Shown here: piece by piece, positions 1 through 10,604 of the stretch
How the letters are laid out: every line of letters begins with the position of its first letter
Position numbering within the stretch: position 1 is the first letter of the stretch
DNA from: Arabidopsis thaliana
Lineage: Eukaryota > Streptophyta > Magnoliopsida > Brassicales > Brassicaceae
Assembly (NCBI RefSeq): GCF_000001735.4
Contig: NC_003071.7
Span: 6,379,151-6,443,150 of the forward strand
DNA: 64,000 nt
Direction: 5' to 3'
Translations under genes and position numbers: made by a program
Notes under the pieces: generated by a model
What the model saw: the letters and a program-made list of their open reading frames with translations, nothing else
Database searches by the model: none
What the model was told of the DNA's origin: nothing

Positions 1-143
1 GTTTACAAATGCTAGATTTGGGATGTTTGCAAAAGCTGCTTGAAAATTTGCAGCCCATGCACTTGGCTGAATATTTTGTTTGAACATTAGTATTTGTCTC
101 TCTATATATAAAATTATAATAATGTAATTGAACTTACAAATTA

Positions 144-1597
144 CTATATAACATTAGTTTGTCGAAGCTTCCCAGCATTGTTACTAGAAGTTGCGTGACA
201 TTTCATATGGGTAGCAGTTTTTGATGACATGAATAAATGTTGAAGTCGGGACTTTAGAGGAAAATAACGCAAAACCTTTGCAAGAGCTCTACTCTTTATT
301 TTCTCTGATCCAGTTTCAGTTCTTGTACTCTTTACTGAAGTTGTTTCTTTCCAGCGGGAAGCTTTACAAACTTTGCATATTTCTCTTCCCGCATCAGCCT
401 CCCAAAATAACATGCAATCATTTGGACATGCATGAATTGACTCAGAAGTCAATCCTAATTTGCGAACAACTTTTTCATGTCATTAAATGAACCTGGCAAT
501 CTCGCATGTGTAAAAGCTTCTTTCAGTAAATCAAGTACCATAGATATTCCCTTGTCGCTAATTCCACACATACATTCAGTGGCGGATCTAGAAACCAAAT
601 TTATATGGGGCACATATTATATTTAAAAATATTATTTATATAATAATAAAATATTAAATAAATATGATATTTACCCTTAATGTGTTTAACTTTGAAATCT
701 AAAGACACTAAATCAAAATGCATTTAAATATACTTAGGTACATATATTATTGGATATGTTTAATATATATAAATATGTATATTTATTTATTTATTTTTAA
801 AAAATTTGTTAATTAGAAAAGTATTGTTACAACTCATGATAGAAAATGTAAACTATTAATAAAAATATACATTACAGTAGAAATTGATGATTTAAAATTT
901 GTTAAAAGTTTAATTTAATTAGAAAGATAAATATAACTGAAAGAAAATAGTTTCATATAAGAAAAATAATAAAATAAATAAAAGAAATGCAGCTAATGAT
1001 AAAGGAGAATTAAAACATGTAATTATAGAAAGTTACCAAAAAAGTGAACACATTTTATTTATAAAAAATAAAATGTAAAAGAAGAAATAAAAGCAAAAAG
1101 AAAGTGTAAGGAGAGACGTCGAACTCGTTTACATAAGGCTTTGAATGAGGCACTAAGTGCCAAATGAACTAAAAGAATCCAAATGGTAAGCTTAAATGTT
1201 AAGTTTTTTATCGATTAGTGTGGGGCACATGCCCCACCTCCTGCCAAGGTATGTCCGCCTCTGCATACATTTGATATGGTACAACTTCAATATAAAGGAC
1301 ATCTTCGTGAACTTAGTGCATCCTGTATATAGCTCTAGATTAAAATCAGCAAGTAACTCATCAAAATCTTCTCCTTTTTCACAACTTCCACTTGCAGTTG
1401 ATGGTCTATCAGTGTCTATAGGGTTCTCAGATGATCCAGCTTCATATCCACCATCATTATTTGTACTAATATCAAGAAAAATATCATCCAAGAGAGTCCT
1501 AGTTGAATCTAATTCAACTGAAGCAATATCAGAAGGCGGTACTTTTGTATTACTCGTGACACATATATCCTCTCCATGTATTACTCAATTTGTGTAA
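144..1597 (-). pseudogene. TNP2-type CACTA transposase, broken and interrupted
   Basis: Two minus-strand segments belong to one transposase. The upstream part (about 1270-1560) includes EDFDELLADFNLELYTGC followed by FTKMSFILKLYHIKCM, typical of the region before the TNP2 catalytic domain. Across the nested insert the reading resumes below 576 with CGISDKGISMVLDLLKEAF and ARLPGSFND. Further on, the frame at 144-452 carries CPNDCMLFW, CKVCKASRWK and KVLRYFPLKSRLQ, which are TNP2 hallmarks including the Cys pairs. In-frame stops occur near 455-475, and the 687-bp insertion disrupts the gene, so it is a pseudogene. The start codon and N-terminal domain were not identified. Confidence 0.75.
577..1263. 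mobile_element. Non-autonomous hAT-type transposon nested in the CACTA element
   Basis: The element starts CAGTGGCGGATC and its other end, read on the opposite strand, starts CAGAGGCGGACA, giving short imperfect terminal inverted repeats beginning CAG. It is flanked by a perfect 8-bp duplication, catacatt, at 569-576 and 1264-1271. Eight-bp duplications and CAG-type ends are typical of hAT elements. The interior is AT-rich and I see no transposase, so it needs enzyme from elsewhere. Joining the flanks restores a continuous transposase reading (IKCM then CGISDK), which confirms the boundaries. Confidence 0.85.
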
Positions 1598-2261
1598 GAA
1601 TTTAAAAATCCATAACACATCAAATCACCATTAATATCTTCTCTTGAATTAGTTTTGAGGAGACAACAACGGTAACATGGATTAACCAAATGCAAAATCC
1701 AATAAAATTTTCACCCCCAATATGTAATCTTGAGATAAACATAGTTTGTTTATCCATGATCTATCCATCAAAATCTTAAAAGCAAAAAGATTTGTATTTG
1801 TAAGCTTTAGAATTTGACATATAAACACTAAAATTTCAAAACCTTAAGAATTTAAAAATAAATCTATCTACCATGATCATGATCTCCATCGTTTATTCTG
1901 CTTTTAGTTGAAATCTAATTAAAAGTAAATGTATGAACGTGTGATGTGAAGAAAAAACTTAATTGTGAATTGTGATTCTATGATTAAAGAATTCCAATAA
2001 TTGACCTGAATAAATAATAAACCATTCAATTGAAAAATCTAGGATTAGAAGAGACGATTATCAAGCCACAATTGACCTGAATAAATATATAATTGATTCT
2101 ATGATTCGCGAATAGATGCCACAATTTGCACAAAACTTCCGTGTAATGATTATCAATCTAATTTTTGTCTAAAACCAGAAGAAGAACAAATAAGCTAGCA
2201 GCTAGGTCGTATGTAGTCTTCTTCTACACTACTTCTTTCTTTTCTTTTTTTTATTATTGTT

Positions 2262-2589
2262 ATTTATATTAATAATTTTAACATCAGTTTATATTGATAT
2301 AAATTTTGAATCATTTAAAAAATGATCTTACCAAAAATTAAGAAATACATCAGTTATCCAAATGATGAAAATCATAAATTTTATATCAATTAAACTTAAA
2401 TGATACAAACTGATAAAAATTGAATCAATTTTATTTAATCGATGCCAAACAAATAATTATAACATCATTTAGTCTAATTGATGCTAAGACATATATATTT
2501 ACTTCAGTTATAAATAAATGATTTAAAATAATATCATTTAATTTTGTGATACAATTTAAGTGATTTAATATGATCTTTTTTTTGTAGTG
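2262..2589. repeat. CACTA subterminal repeat array and terminal repeat
   Basis: Short motifs related to ATCATTTAA and TTAAATGAT recur about ten times in both orientations and end at the CACTACAAAA terminus. Arrays like this bind the transposase in En/Spm-type elements; binding here is inferred. Confidence 0.6.
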
Positions 2590-3279
2590 CGTAGTATCAA
2601 AATGTTGTTACAAAAAACAAAATAAAATACCAACTTTGCAAGTTGATCTAGTTGGACGTGGCCATAATCATATTCTAACCGTATTTTGGACCATACTAAA
2701 ACTCTAACCATACAAGATAGTAAAAAACTGTAACCAGTAACTAGAAAATATTTTAGTTATGGTAACTATAACAGTTAATTAACTTTAAAATTCAATACGT
2801 ATTATTTTTAACTATCCGTTAATTTACCGTTTATTTTTAAATATATATATATATATCATACAGTGAAAAAAAACTGCATATCGCAAGAAATCAGAATATT
2901 GATTTATGTTGTCGGCAAGACTATGTCACTATTCGGATTCTAACTCATTATATGTTATTCACTAAAAAAATAGATTACATCAATTTTCTAATTATATATA
3001 GTCCATTTAAATATCCAAATTTGAATCCTTCTAACTTTGACTACACTTTAATATTGTATAGCTAAATAGATATATTTCTTCTAATTGTTTATTTACTTTC
3101 CAAATCATTTTATTTATAATCAATCTTTGAATATTTTCACTTGTATATTTCTAACACTACTCCATCTATATATATAGCTTTATGAACCTTAAACACTTCA
3201 AAATCAAATCGCAAACAGTTTTAAAGAAAAATAAATAAAAATTATAATAGAATCAAAGAAGTCTCTAAAGCTATAAGAC
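2590..3279. other. Spacer and promoter region of the lipid-transfer gene
   Basis: AT-rich spacer with no coding signal. A TATA box (tctatatatatag, about 3165-3177) lies roughly 105 bp before the start codon of the next gene. A short run of AACCGTA/ACCGTTT-like motifs at 2675-2835 resembles the degenerate repeats inside the TIR element at 31596-33415 and may be a transposon relic. Confidence 0.5.
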
Positions 3280-3579
3280 ATGAAGTTAATTACATTAGTA
3301 TTCATCGCTTTTGTTTTGTCGTCTTTGGCTCCGACCAAAGCAGTGGTGGTTAGAGTCGAGGAGGAGGAGAAAGTGGTGTGCATAGTAACAGATCTTCGAG
3401 TATGTCTGCCGGCGGTGGAAGCCGGAAGCCAACCATCTGTGCAATGTTGTGGAAAACTGAAAGAACAATTGTCGTGTTTGTGTGGTTATCTTAAAATCCC
3501 ATCATTTACTCAATATGTATCATCTGGAAAAGCTCAAAAAGTTTTAACAGCTTGTGCTATACCAATTCCTAAATGTTAA
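3280..3579 (+). CDS. Type-2 non-specific lipid-transfer protein (secreted)
   Basis: This 99-residue single-exon gene encodes a small secreted protein expected to bind lipids in a hydrophobic cavity in the apoplast. Residues 1-21 (MKLITLVFIAFVLSSLAPTKA) form a signal peptide. The mature part has eight cysteines at 34, 42, 56, 57, 66, 68, 92 and 99. The spacing C-x7-C-x13-CC-x8-CxC-x23-C-x6-C matches the type-2 nsLTP signature. A TATA box lies about 105 bp upstream. The stop is followed 16 bp later by a Helitron 3' end, so the 3' UTR is probably transposon-derived. By gene order this would be AT2G14846; that is recall, not a search. The lipid bound and the tissue of expression cannot be read from the sequence. 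Confidence 0.9.
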   Translation: MKLITLVFIAFVLSSLAPTKAVVVRVEEEEKVVCIVTDLRVCLPAVEAGSQPSVQCCGKLKEQLSCLCGYLKIPSFTQYVSSGKAQKVLTACAIPIPKC

Positions 3580-3594
3580 AGTTTTAAATTATTA

Positions 3595-3625
3595 CTAGAT
3601 CATAACCCGTGTTATAGACATTAAT
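3595..3625 (-). mobile_element. Helitron 3' terminus (minus orientation)
   Basis: Read on the minus strand, the sequence ends with an imperfect ACGGGTTATGAT stretch and then CTAG next to a T, the usual 3' end of Arabidopsis Helitrons of the ATREP type. The body would extend rightward into the AT-rich DNA after 3625. The 5' end was not found. Confidence 0.4.
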
Positions 3626-3810
3626 ATTTTGTATAAATTAAATTGTATACTTTGTTATGTTTGCTATGTTTGTCAAAATTATTTGTTATATTTGTAAAAA
3701 TTTAGTAAAATATATTCAAATATAATTAAATTTATTAAAACTTAATAAATTTAAAAGTTTTTTTTGTTTGGAGACGCACTATCTACATACAAAATACCCG
3801 TTTCTATTTT

Positions 3811-3974
3811 TAGGGCCTGAAACTTTTTATCCAAACTGACCCAAACCCAACTGGACCCGACCCGAACCGAATATTTAGAATTATTCTATTAGGTAGTAAA
3901 TCATATACCCATTAATCCCAAACCCGAATGGGTTCTACCCGAACTCGAATGGGTTACTCATATGCCCAGCCCTA
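3811..3974. mobile_element. Short hAT-like terminal fragment
   Basis: The segment begins TAGGGCCTG and ends CATATGCCCAGCCCTA, so the two ends are imperfect inverted repeats of the TAGGGCTGGGCA kind seen in hAT-like elements. The interior has AACCCGAA-type subterminal repeats. No convincing target duplication is visible, so it is probably a decayed remnant. Confidence 0.35.
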
Positions 3975-3999
3975 TTCTCTGATTTAATTATCTAAAAAA

Positions 4000-6480
4000 T
4001 TTCAATAAAACATATGTTTTGCTGACTACTTTTTATTCAAAAAAATTTACATCCTCTTCTGCCAAAATCATTTCATAAGACATCCCAAAACCCTTGGAAT
4101 AATGATTCCATAAATGAAGAATCCTAATTTGAATATACCAAGAGGTTTTGAAAGGTTTTAAGTTTTTGATAGGTGTGTATGTGAGAGGTACATCCATCGT
4201 GATGGTAATCTGCTTATTTATAATTTTAACTTGCATTATACAGCAGGTAGGCTTATATTTTACTTAAACTAAAAACTTTTATTGTAAAGTTGATTATAAA
4301 TATATGATATTATTTTATTTTATTTTAAATGTATAGTAAACTGCGAGTTGTATATGTTTTGTTGATATTATTTATATTGTTTAGTGTTTAAAATTATATA
4401 CTTGTATTTTGATTGTTAATTTTATAGTTTCACCTGTAGTATACCATCTTGTATTAATATTGATTTAAACCCGTCAATTCTAGGAATTTTCACCTTGTAT
4501 TAAAAATTGAATCACATCATACACATTAAAAAATCTAATATGATAATTCAAATTGTGGCATATGCGAAAAAACTCTAATTATTTTTTTATAACGATGATA
4601 TTATTTTTTCACAAAAATAGAATCATATAAAGATGAGAGGTGAACTATAAGAATTAATAAAAAATTAATATGATAATTTAGATATCAAATCTAATTTGTT
4701 GATTTTAATTGGTTACTTTTTTGGAAATTAATAATGTATTTCGTTTTTGAGTTAAATTTAATTAATTAGTATTTGACTTTTTAATTTTTAAAGAAATGAA
4801 TTAATTTACTCTTTAAAATTTTATTTCTAATGGTATACCTATGTAATTACTTACAAAAAATAAGGTTATATTTAAAATGTACTTCCCAAATAATATAGTA
4901 GGATATTAGAGCTATTAGTGTTAAAATTATCAAATTAATATATCTTCTAATGTTGCATATAAAGTTATAATGCTGATCATTGGGATTTTATTAATTTGTC
5001 TTGGTTTAACCACATTTATTTGCTTTCTTACAAATATTGCTTTAGATCAAAAGAACAGTGGAAAAAAAATCACGTACAAAGAAAATATCTTCAAATTTAT
5101 GTTATAGCTATACACCTAAATTGTTCGTTATTTTTTTAATGCGTAATTTATTATATATAGTTCTCATGTTATTTGGTCTTCGCATGTAATTTTAGAAGTT
5201 TTGCCTACTTATATATATTTATTTAAAAAAAACATAACAAATTGATTCTCATGTTTCTATTTGATTTGGGTATCTAATTTTACTGTTATTTAGTTTCTCC
5301 TATTTCTTTTTTCTTTCAAAAATTTTGAAGAATTTATTCTCTTATTTGTTTTTAGAATTAATTTTGCGTTGTACCATATATTTTTTTACTTCAAGCACCA
5401 CCCAATTGCCAACCCTTCTAGGACCTGGATCCTACTCTCCCATGCAGATTTAGATTGTCCTAAGGAAGATCGAGAGCCATTAAGATGTTTCTTGGAACCA
5501 TAAGCACCCGCTTTATGACCTTTATATTCCGTAACAGATCTATAATGTTTTTTTACTAGGACAAAAATATAACCAAAAAAATCACATTAAAATATTAAAT
5601 AAAACATAAAAAATTCATAAGGAAACATTAAAACATATGCAAAAATAAAACACCAAAACATCTTACAAATACATCTTACGCTCACTTATCATTTTGAATT
5701 TTTTTTCAAATTTTTTAATGATAGATTTAAACAATTCATTTTTAATATAGCAAACGAGACAAGATATCGATATAAAAAACTAAAATCAAAACTGAAACCT
5801 TCAAAATTTTACATTTACAATACGACAATAATTATTAAAAATATATAATTCACTCAACGATTTTTGTTTTAACTTTTAAAATATAAGAAGAAACGAGAGA
5901 ACAAACCAAGACTTGGATTCTAAATTAAATTTTTAGTTTTAATTGGGAGTCAAATAATCTATTTCAATTTGGAAAACCTATAAATGAGCTACTAACAAAA
6001 TAAAGTAATATGAGCTTTAGAGTTTGAAAGTAATCTCACTTGGAAGATGAGGGAAATTTTTGAATTTCTTATAGGGATATAATATAAATTCTATAAAAGT
6101 TACCTTCAAATTAAAATAAAATCAAAAAGTTAGTGGTGGCGGCTGTCTCCTTAATCAGTGTGGGTCTACCCCTGTTTGCACTACTTCATGTACCTCTTTT
6201 CTCGTGTTGGAGCTAATTATGGCTATGATTTTTTCATCAACGTCATTTCATCTTTTGATAGTAACCACCATATCGGCTATTAATCTGTTCGTAGGAGATC
6301 TTTCGACTAACTGGAATTTTACATATGTCAAACCGTTTTCTAACTTTAGTCTCAAAACTCTCATAAAATTTATATTTATTTATTTAGTTATCTTTTTTTA
6401 TGGCATTGGAGAGTACCTCTCTATATTTTGTTTTAAACTTTGAGACTTTTAAATCCTACTCTTTGTAATACATTCATCTA
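4000..6480. other. AT-rich intergenic region without a recognisable gene
   Basis: About 2.5 kb of very AT-rich DNA. The only higher-complexity island, 5395-5560, reads on the minus strand as a short open stretch (including GHKAGAYGSKKHLNGSRSS) that I do not recognise; it may be a relic of a mobile element. The open frames at 4033-4236 and 6204-6443 have low-complexity composition and no recognisable motif. Confidence 0.4.
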
Positions 6481-6811
6481 ATTTTAAAAACATATTTTTA
6501 AAAAAATTTAAGAAATTGAAAAGAACTGAAAAACAAGAAAAATAAAATAAAAAAAATTCGCACGTGTGTGACTGTCCGAACTACTAACGGAAAAGAGTTA
6601 ACGAGGTTTATTTCTTCCGTCAACTCTTGTTTGGTCATCACAATTCGCACGTACGAAAACACAAAACACAAGCGAACACTTTCGATAAACAAAAAGGAAA
6701 AACAAAAAATCCCTTTAGGGCACAAAACAAAGCGAAGAAAAAACACTTCTTCTTCTTCTTCAACAACAACAAAACCCAATTTCGCGGCTAAATCAATCGC
6801 TTCTTCTACTG

Positions 6812-7161
6812 GTACGTACTTACTCTCTTAATTCATCCTTCAATCTTCGATTTACCTTTCTGGGTTTCGTTTTCCTCAAGTCAATTTCGATTGATTTCAC
6901 TGTTTCTTCGATAAAGCTTCTTAATACTTTATAAACCTCGGATCTTCTCAAATCTCTCTTCCTTCTTCCTAGAATTTGTCCGAAATTACGATTCTTCACC
7001 GACTCTTTCAGAAATTTATGTTTGATTTTACTTTCTTAGTTAGTCAATTTGTTCAACGTATTTGCTCTAGCTCGCTCAGGTTATCTACCTGAACTTCTTC
7101 TTCTCTTACTTCGATCTCAAGAATTAATGTATGTCTTTGATTTTGAATTGGGGTTTTTTAG
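6812..7161 (+). other. 5' UTR intron of the SAGA-Tad1 gene
   Basis: A good donor (ctactg|gtacgt) at 6812 and a pyrimidine-rich acceptor (ggttttttag|gtc) at 7161 bracket a 350-bp T-rich segment upstream of the start codon. Leader introns are common in plant housekeeping genes. The first leader exon would lie around 6650-6811, which contains CTTCTTCTTCTT-type runs. Confidence 0.6.
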
Positions 7162-7249
7162 GTCTTGGAATTGAGAGAAGAGACCAGTTTCGCTGGATCT
7201 TTGAATGAAGCTGGATTTGGATTAAGTTCAGGTGTAAATTTGTTGGAAG

Positions 7250-8125
7250 ATGGGGTCAGATCAATGTTTTTCGAGATTGAATTCACTTGAGATTAAAGCC
7301 CTAATTTATCAGAAAATTGGGCATCAGAGAGCTGACACTTACTTCGACCAGCTCGGAAAATTCCTTACCTCGAGGATAAGCAAGTCCGAGTTCGATAAGC
7401 TATGTAGCAAGACGGTTGGTAGAGAGAACATTTCTCTACACAACCGTCTTGTACGTTCGATTCTGAAGAATGCAAGTGTTGCTAAGTCTCCACCGCCGAG
7501 GTATCCGAAGAAATCTCTTTACGGGGATCCCGTGTTTCCTCCTTCGCCGAGGAAATGCAGGTCGAGGAAGTTTAGAGACCGGCCTAGTCCTCTTGGTCCA
7601 CTTGGGAAGCCTCAAAGTCTCACTACTACGAATGATGAGTCAATGTCAAAGGCTCAAAGACTTCCTATGGAAGTTGTCTCTGTTGAAGATGGAGAAGAAG
7701 TTGAGCAAATGACGGGTAGTCCGAGTGTGCAAAGCAGAAGCCCCTTAACCGCTCCACTCGGTGTTTCTTTCCATCTTAAGAGCAAAGCTAGATTTAGTAC
7801 GTACAATGGTATCAACCGTGAGACGTGTCAAAGCAGCGGGGAGTTACCTGATATGATAACATTGAGAGCTCGGTTAGAGAAGAAATTGGAGATGGAAGGG
7901 ATAAAGTTATCTATGGACTCTGCTAATCTTCTTAATCGTGGGTTGAATGCATATATGAGAAGGCTGATCGAGCCTTGTTTGAGTTTAGCAAGTCAACAAA
8001 AGCGAGCGGTGTCTAATGTATCGATGTTGGATTTCCATGCCGCCATGGAGGTTAATCCCCGGGTTCTTGGAGAGGAATGGCCTATACAGCTAGAAAAGAT
8101 CTGTTGCCGTGCTTCTGAAGAGTAA
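7250..8125 (+). CDS. SAGA-Tad1 family protein (Ada1/HFI1-like transcriptional adaptor subunit)
   Basis: A 291-residue intronless coding region. The protein matches the plant SAGA-Tad1 family, related to yeast Hfi1/Ada1, a structural subunit of the SAGA histone acetyltransferase co-activator in the nucleus. The N-terminal part (about 15-75; IKALIYQKIGHQRADTYFDQ, then SEFDKLC and LHNRLVRSILKNA) is the conserved first block. A charged, Pro/Ser-rich linker follows. The second block (about 200-285; LRARLEKKLEMEGIKLSMDS, RRLIEPCL, MLDFHAAMEVNPRVLGEEWP) resembles the histone-fold-like region. The start is the first ATG after the leader intron. By gene order this should be AT2G14850; the SAGA role is inferred from the family. 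Confidence 0.85.
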   Translation: MGSDQCFSRLNSLEIKALIYQKIGHQRADTYFDQLGKFLTSRISKSEFDKLCSKTVGRENISLHNRLVRSILKNASVAKSPPPRYPKKSLYGDPVFPPSPRKCRSRKFRDRPSPLGPLGKPQSLTTTNDESMSKAQRLPMEVVSVEDGEEVEQMTGSPSVQSRSPLTAPLGVSFHLKSKARFSTYNGINRETCQSSGELPDMITLRARLEKKLEMEGIKLSMDSANLLNRGLNAYMRRLIEPCLSLASQQKRAVSNVSMLDFHAAMEVNPRVLGEEWPIQLEKICCRASEE

Positions 8126-8669
8126 AGTTGTAGAAAAAACGCCGTAATTTAGCGATACACCGATTATCATATTTGATTGACAGATTTGGTTCCTTTGCCT
8201 GAGATTCTTTCCTTTGGATTTGAGTGGAATTGCAATTAGAAATTTCTTGAGGAAGCTTTGAATGGGAAACAAAGGTTCTTGGGATTGTACAAGTTCTGAT
8301 AGATATAATATAGTTTAAATACCATTTGTTTAGGTGATATCTTTACTTTTTTCTGTATTTTTTCCTCACGTCTAATGTAACAAATTTTCCATGAAAGCAA
8401 AAGAAAGTTTTAGCAGTTGCATAGACTCTTTCCTCTTACATTTCAGTGAAGCAGAACATAACTTAGACAAATAAGAGGAAACAAAACTTCATTACTTCGT
8501 GATATACATGTCTGACATGAGAAGTTCTTCCAAGCTCTTACATTGTAACAACCTAATTCTACAGACAGTACAGAATAATTTTGAAGAATGCTCATTGCAG
8601 TTTGATGTGGCGATAACTGAGCACTAAGGGAGGCATTGCCCGAGTCGATGTAGAAGATATGTGAGTGTT
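8126..8669. other. Convergent 3' UTRs
   Basis: Spacer between two genes transcribed toward each other. It holds the 3' UTR of the SAGA-Tad1 gene (with a polyadenylation-rich stretch near 8310-8400) and, on the other strand, that of the Mpv17 gene. No additional gene is seen. Confidence 0.5.
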
Positions 8670-10413
8670 TCAGGTTGAAATTGCGACTGGTTTTTCACGG
8701 TTTGCCATGTAAGTCATGTAGATAGTCCATACATACGAAAATGAGTTGCTTACAAGAGGCTGCATGGAAATAAAAGCAAGAGCAGAGTGAGTGCATCCTG
8801 AGATAAGCAGCAAGAACACAAAAAGTAATGGAGAACGTAAAAGGATTGTCTTTTTTGTTTTGTGTCTTGAACACAAGAATGGCGAGTCAAAAGGATTACC
8901 TGTAAATGAACAGGGAAGAATCTGAATGTGATAAAATCACATAGAGGCCAATACATGACACCGTTAAAGAGCGCGGGGAGTAAGTCCCTTTTCAATCTGG
9001 CAAGTATAACTGAACCGCGTTCCCCTGAACAAATATCGGAAAAGCAGAATAGCTTAGAACATGTCCAAGATCAAACAAATCTGACATCAAGAAATGAATT
9101 CAAGAAGCAGAGAGGCGACTTGTTATAAAACCTATGTAATTCAGAGTAAAACTAAGAGCAGAAACTACATTCTCTCAGTTTTGTTAATTCGAGATTGCGG
9201 GTTTCTTCTTATCTAAATAACCAATCAATCACCACTTATCATTCTCACCATTGACACATACTAGCCACGAGCAAAACTGATTAAGAGTTGAGTAAAACTG
9301 TAATGGCAAGCAACAGTTCACAATAGATAAACTTCAGAGTTGGACGATATCACAATTTTGTGAAGAATTTTCAACTGAATTGAGACAATAGAAGAACGAA
9401 AAGATATGTTAAACGGGTTAGTCTGTTTCTTCCTATCCTAACACAATCCTGTTCTTAGATATATACAAGGAGCTTTACCTTGTAGGGATGCATTCAATGA
9501 GAAGAAAATAACAGTCATAATAGGCCCGTAGATCGTCTGTCCCATAGCCATTTTCTTAAACGTTGTGATCAAATCTTGTTTAGGAAAGAGTCTTGACATG
9601 AAATTGAACCAGTAGTGAAGTGTTGGACCCAAGACAAATAAACCATATCCTCCCATCCTTGCTGTTCTCACCAAGTCATAAGACTCAGAAGAAGTTTTCG
9701 CAATCGTCTATACAAAGATCAAAAACAAAATGAACCAACCAACGTCAGCTCTTAAGAGCAAGTACTCACACTGTAGAAAGCTCCAAAAAACCAACACACT
9801 ACAAGGAAACGTAACCGTAGCTAATAGAACTCCTCAAAATTCACATTGCACAGAGCTAATTAAATCACCATTTCAAGAAGTCTCATTCCTCCAATAAAAA
9901 ACCAAACTTTACTTCTCCTACTGTTTGATATTAGTATCAAAGACCTAGAAACATCTCCCAAACAAAACTTAAGCCATTTTATATTTGTGAATCTCATAGC
10001 TAAAGAGTACAAATTTCACAAAAAGACGTAATTTTTAGCTACCATAATTGGAAAAGGAAACTCCTTTTTCCAGTAAAAGCCAATTGCTAAGTTAGTACCT
10101 GAGAAGACAAGTCGGCGGCAATGTAAATAAGAGAGGAAGTGACACTTTTGGTCACAACTGGGTGTGATTTAACCATACCAAGATACCATCCAACGAACCC
10201 AATCCTCGACGGAGATGAAGAAGAAGAGAAACCCAAAGAAGGAGAAGGTGAGACTCCTGTTTCTTTTGCTCTTTCGAGAAGCTGACGTGACCGGAAATAA
10301 GGTCTCGATTGAGCAACTCCGGTCTTACCATATTGGTCTGTTGACGCCGCCGCGTTCCGCCGTATGAGCCGAGCGGTGTCGACGGCTACGTTCCTGAACA
10401 ATGCTCTGCTCAT
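8670..10413 (-). CDS. Mpv17/PMP22 family membrane protein (four exons)
   Basis: I assembled four minus-strand exons with GT-AG borders: 10413-10099, 9707-9479, 9024-8900 and 8759-8670, giving 252 residues, a normal family length. Exon 1 has a Ser/Arg-rich N-terminus that could be a mitochondrial or plastid presequence, then WYLGMVKSHPVVTKSVTSSL, the first family motif. Exon 2 supplies YDLVRTARMGGYGLFVLGPT and HYWF. Exon 3 supplies LFNGVMYWPLCDFITFRFFP and exon 4 VSNSFSYVWTIYMTYMA. These hydrophobic blocks are the usual four membrane segments. Family members are organelle inner-membrane or peroxisomal proteins proposed to form channels; the precise role here is unknown. Gene order suggests AT2G14860. 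Confidence 0.9.
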
Positions 10414-10604
10414 TATGGCTTCCGAGATTTTAGGGGTTGTTGTTGTTGTTCAGGTATCAGAAAGCTTTGATGATGACTGCAAAAAATTGATAGATTTTTC
10501 CAATTTAAGTAGTTTCAGTCGGTTTAGCTAAACCGTACATATACCGAGTTACCCAAAATATCCGGTATAAATGGCCAAAAAACTCAACCACTTTATGGAA
10601 TTAG

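Larger units (their letters stand above)
1..2589 (-). mobile_element. CACTA (En/Spm-type) DNA transposon, truncated by the window edge
   Basis: The right boundary is a CACTA terminus: the + strand reads gtagtg ending at 2589, so the minus strand begins CACTACAAAAAAAA. About 320 bp inside it carries repeated ATCATTTAA-like motifs in both orientations, the usual subterminal array of this superfamily. Minus-strand reading frames at 144-1597 encode pieces of a TNP2-type transposase, which fits an element transcribed leftward from this end. The other terminus lies beyond position 1, so the full length is unknown. A hAT-type element is nested at 577-1263. The coding frame is broken, so this copy is probably not autonomous. 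Confidence 0.8.

Noticed and set aside
1196..1597. Plus-strand 133-residue open frame
   Set aside because: It lies antisense to the CACTA transposase relic and crosses the hAT insertion boundary; no domain of its own.
6568..6831. Open frame upstream of the SAGA-Tad1 gene
   Set aside because: Lies in the promoter/leader and runs into the leader intron; composition is low-complexity Ser/Thr/Lys.
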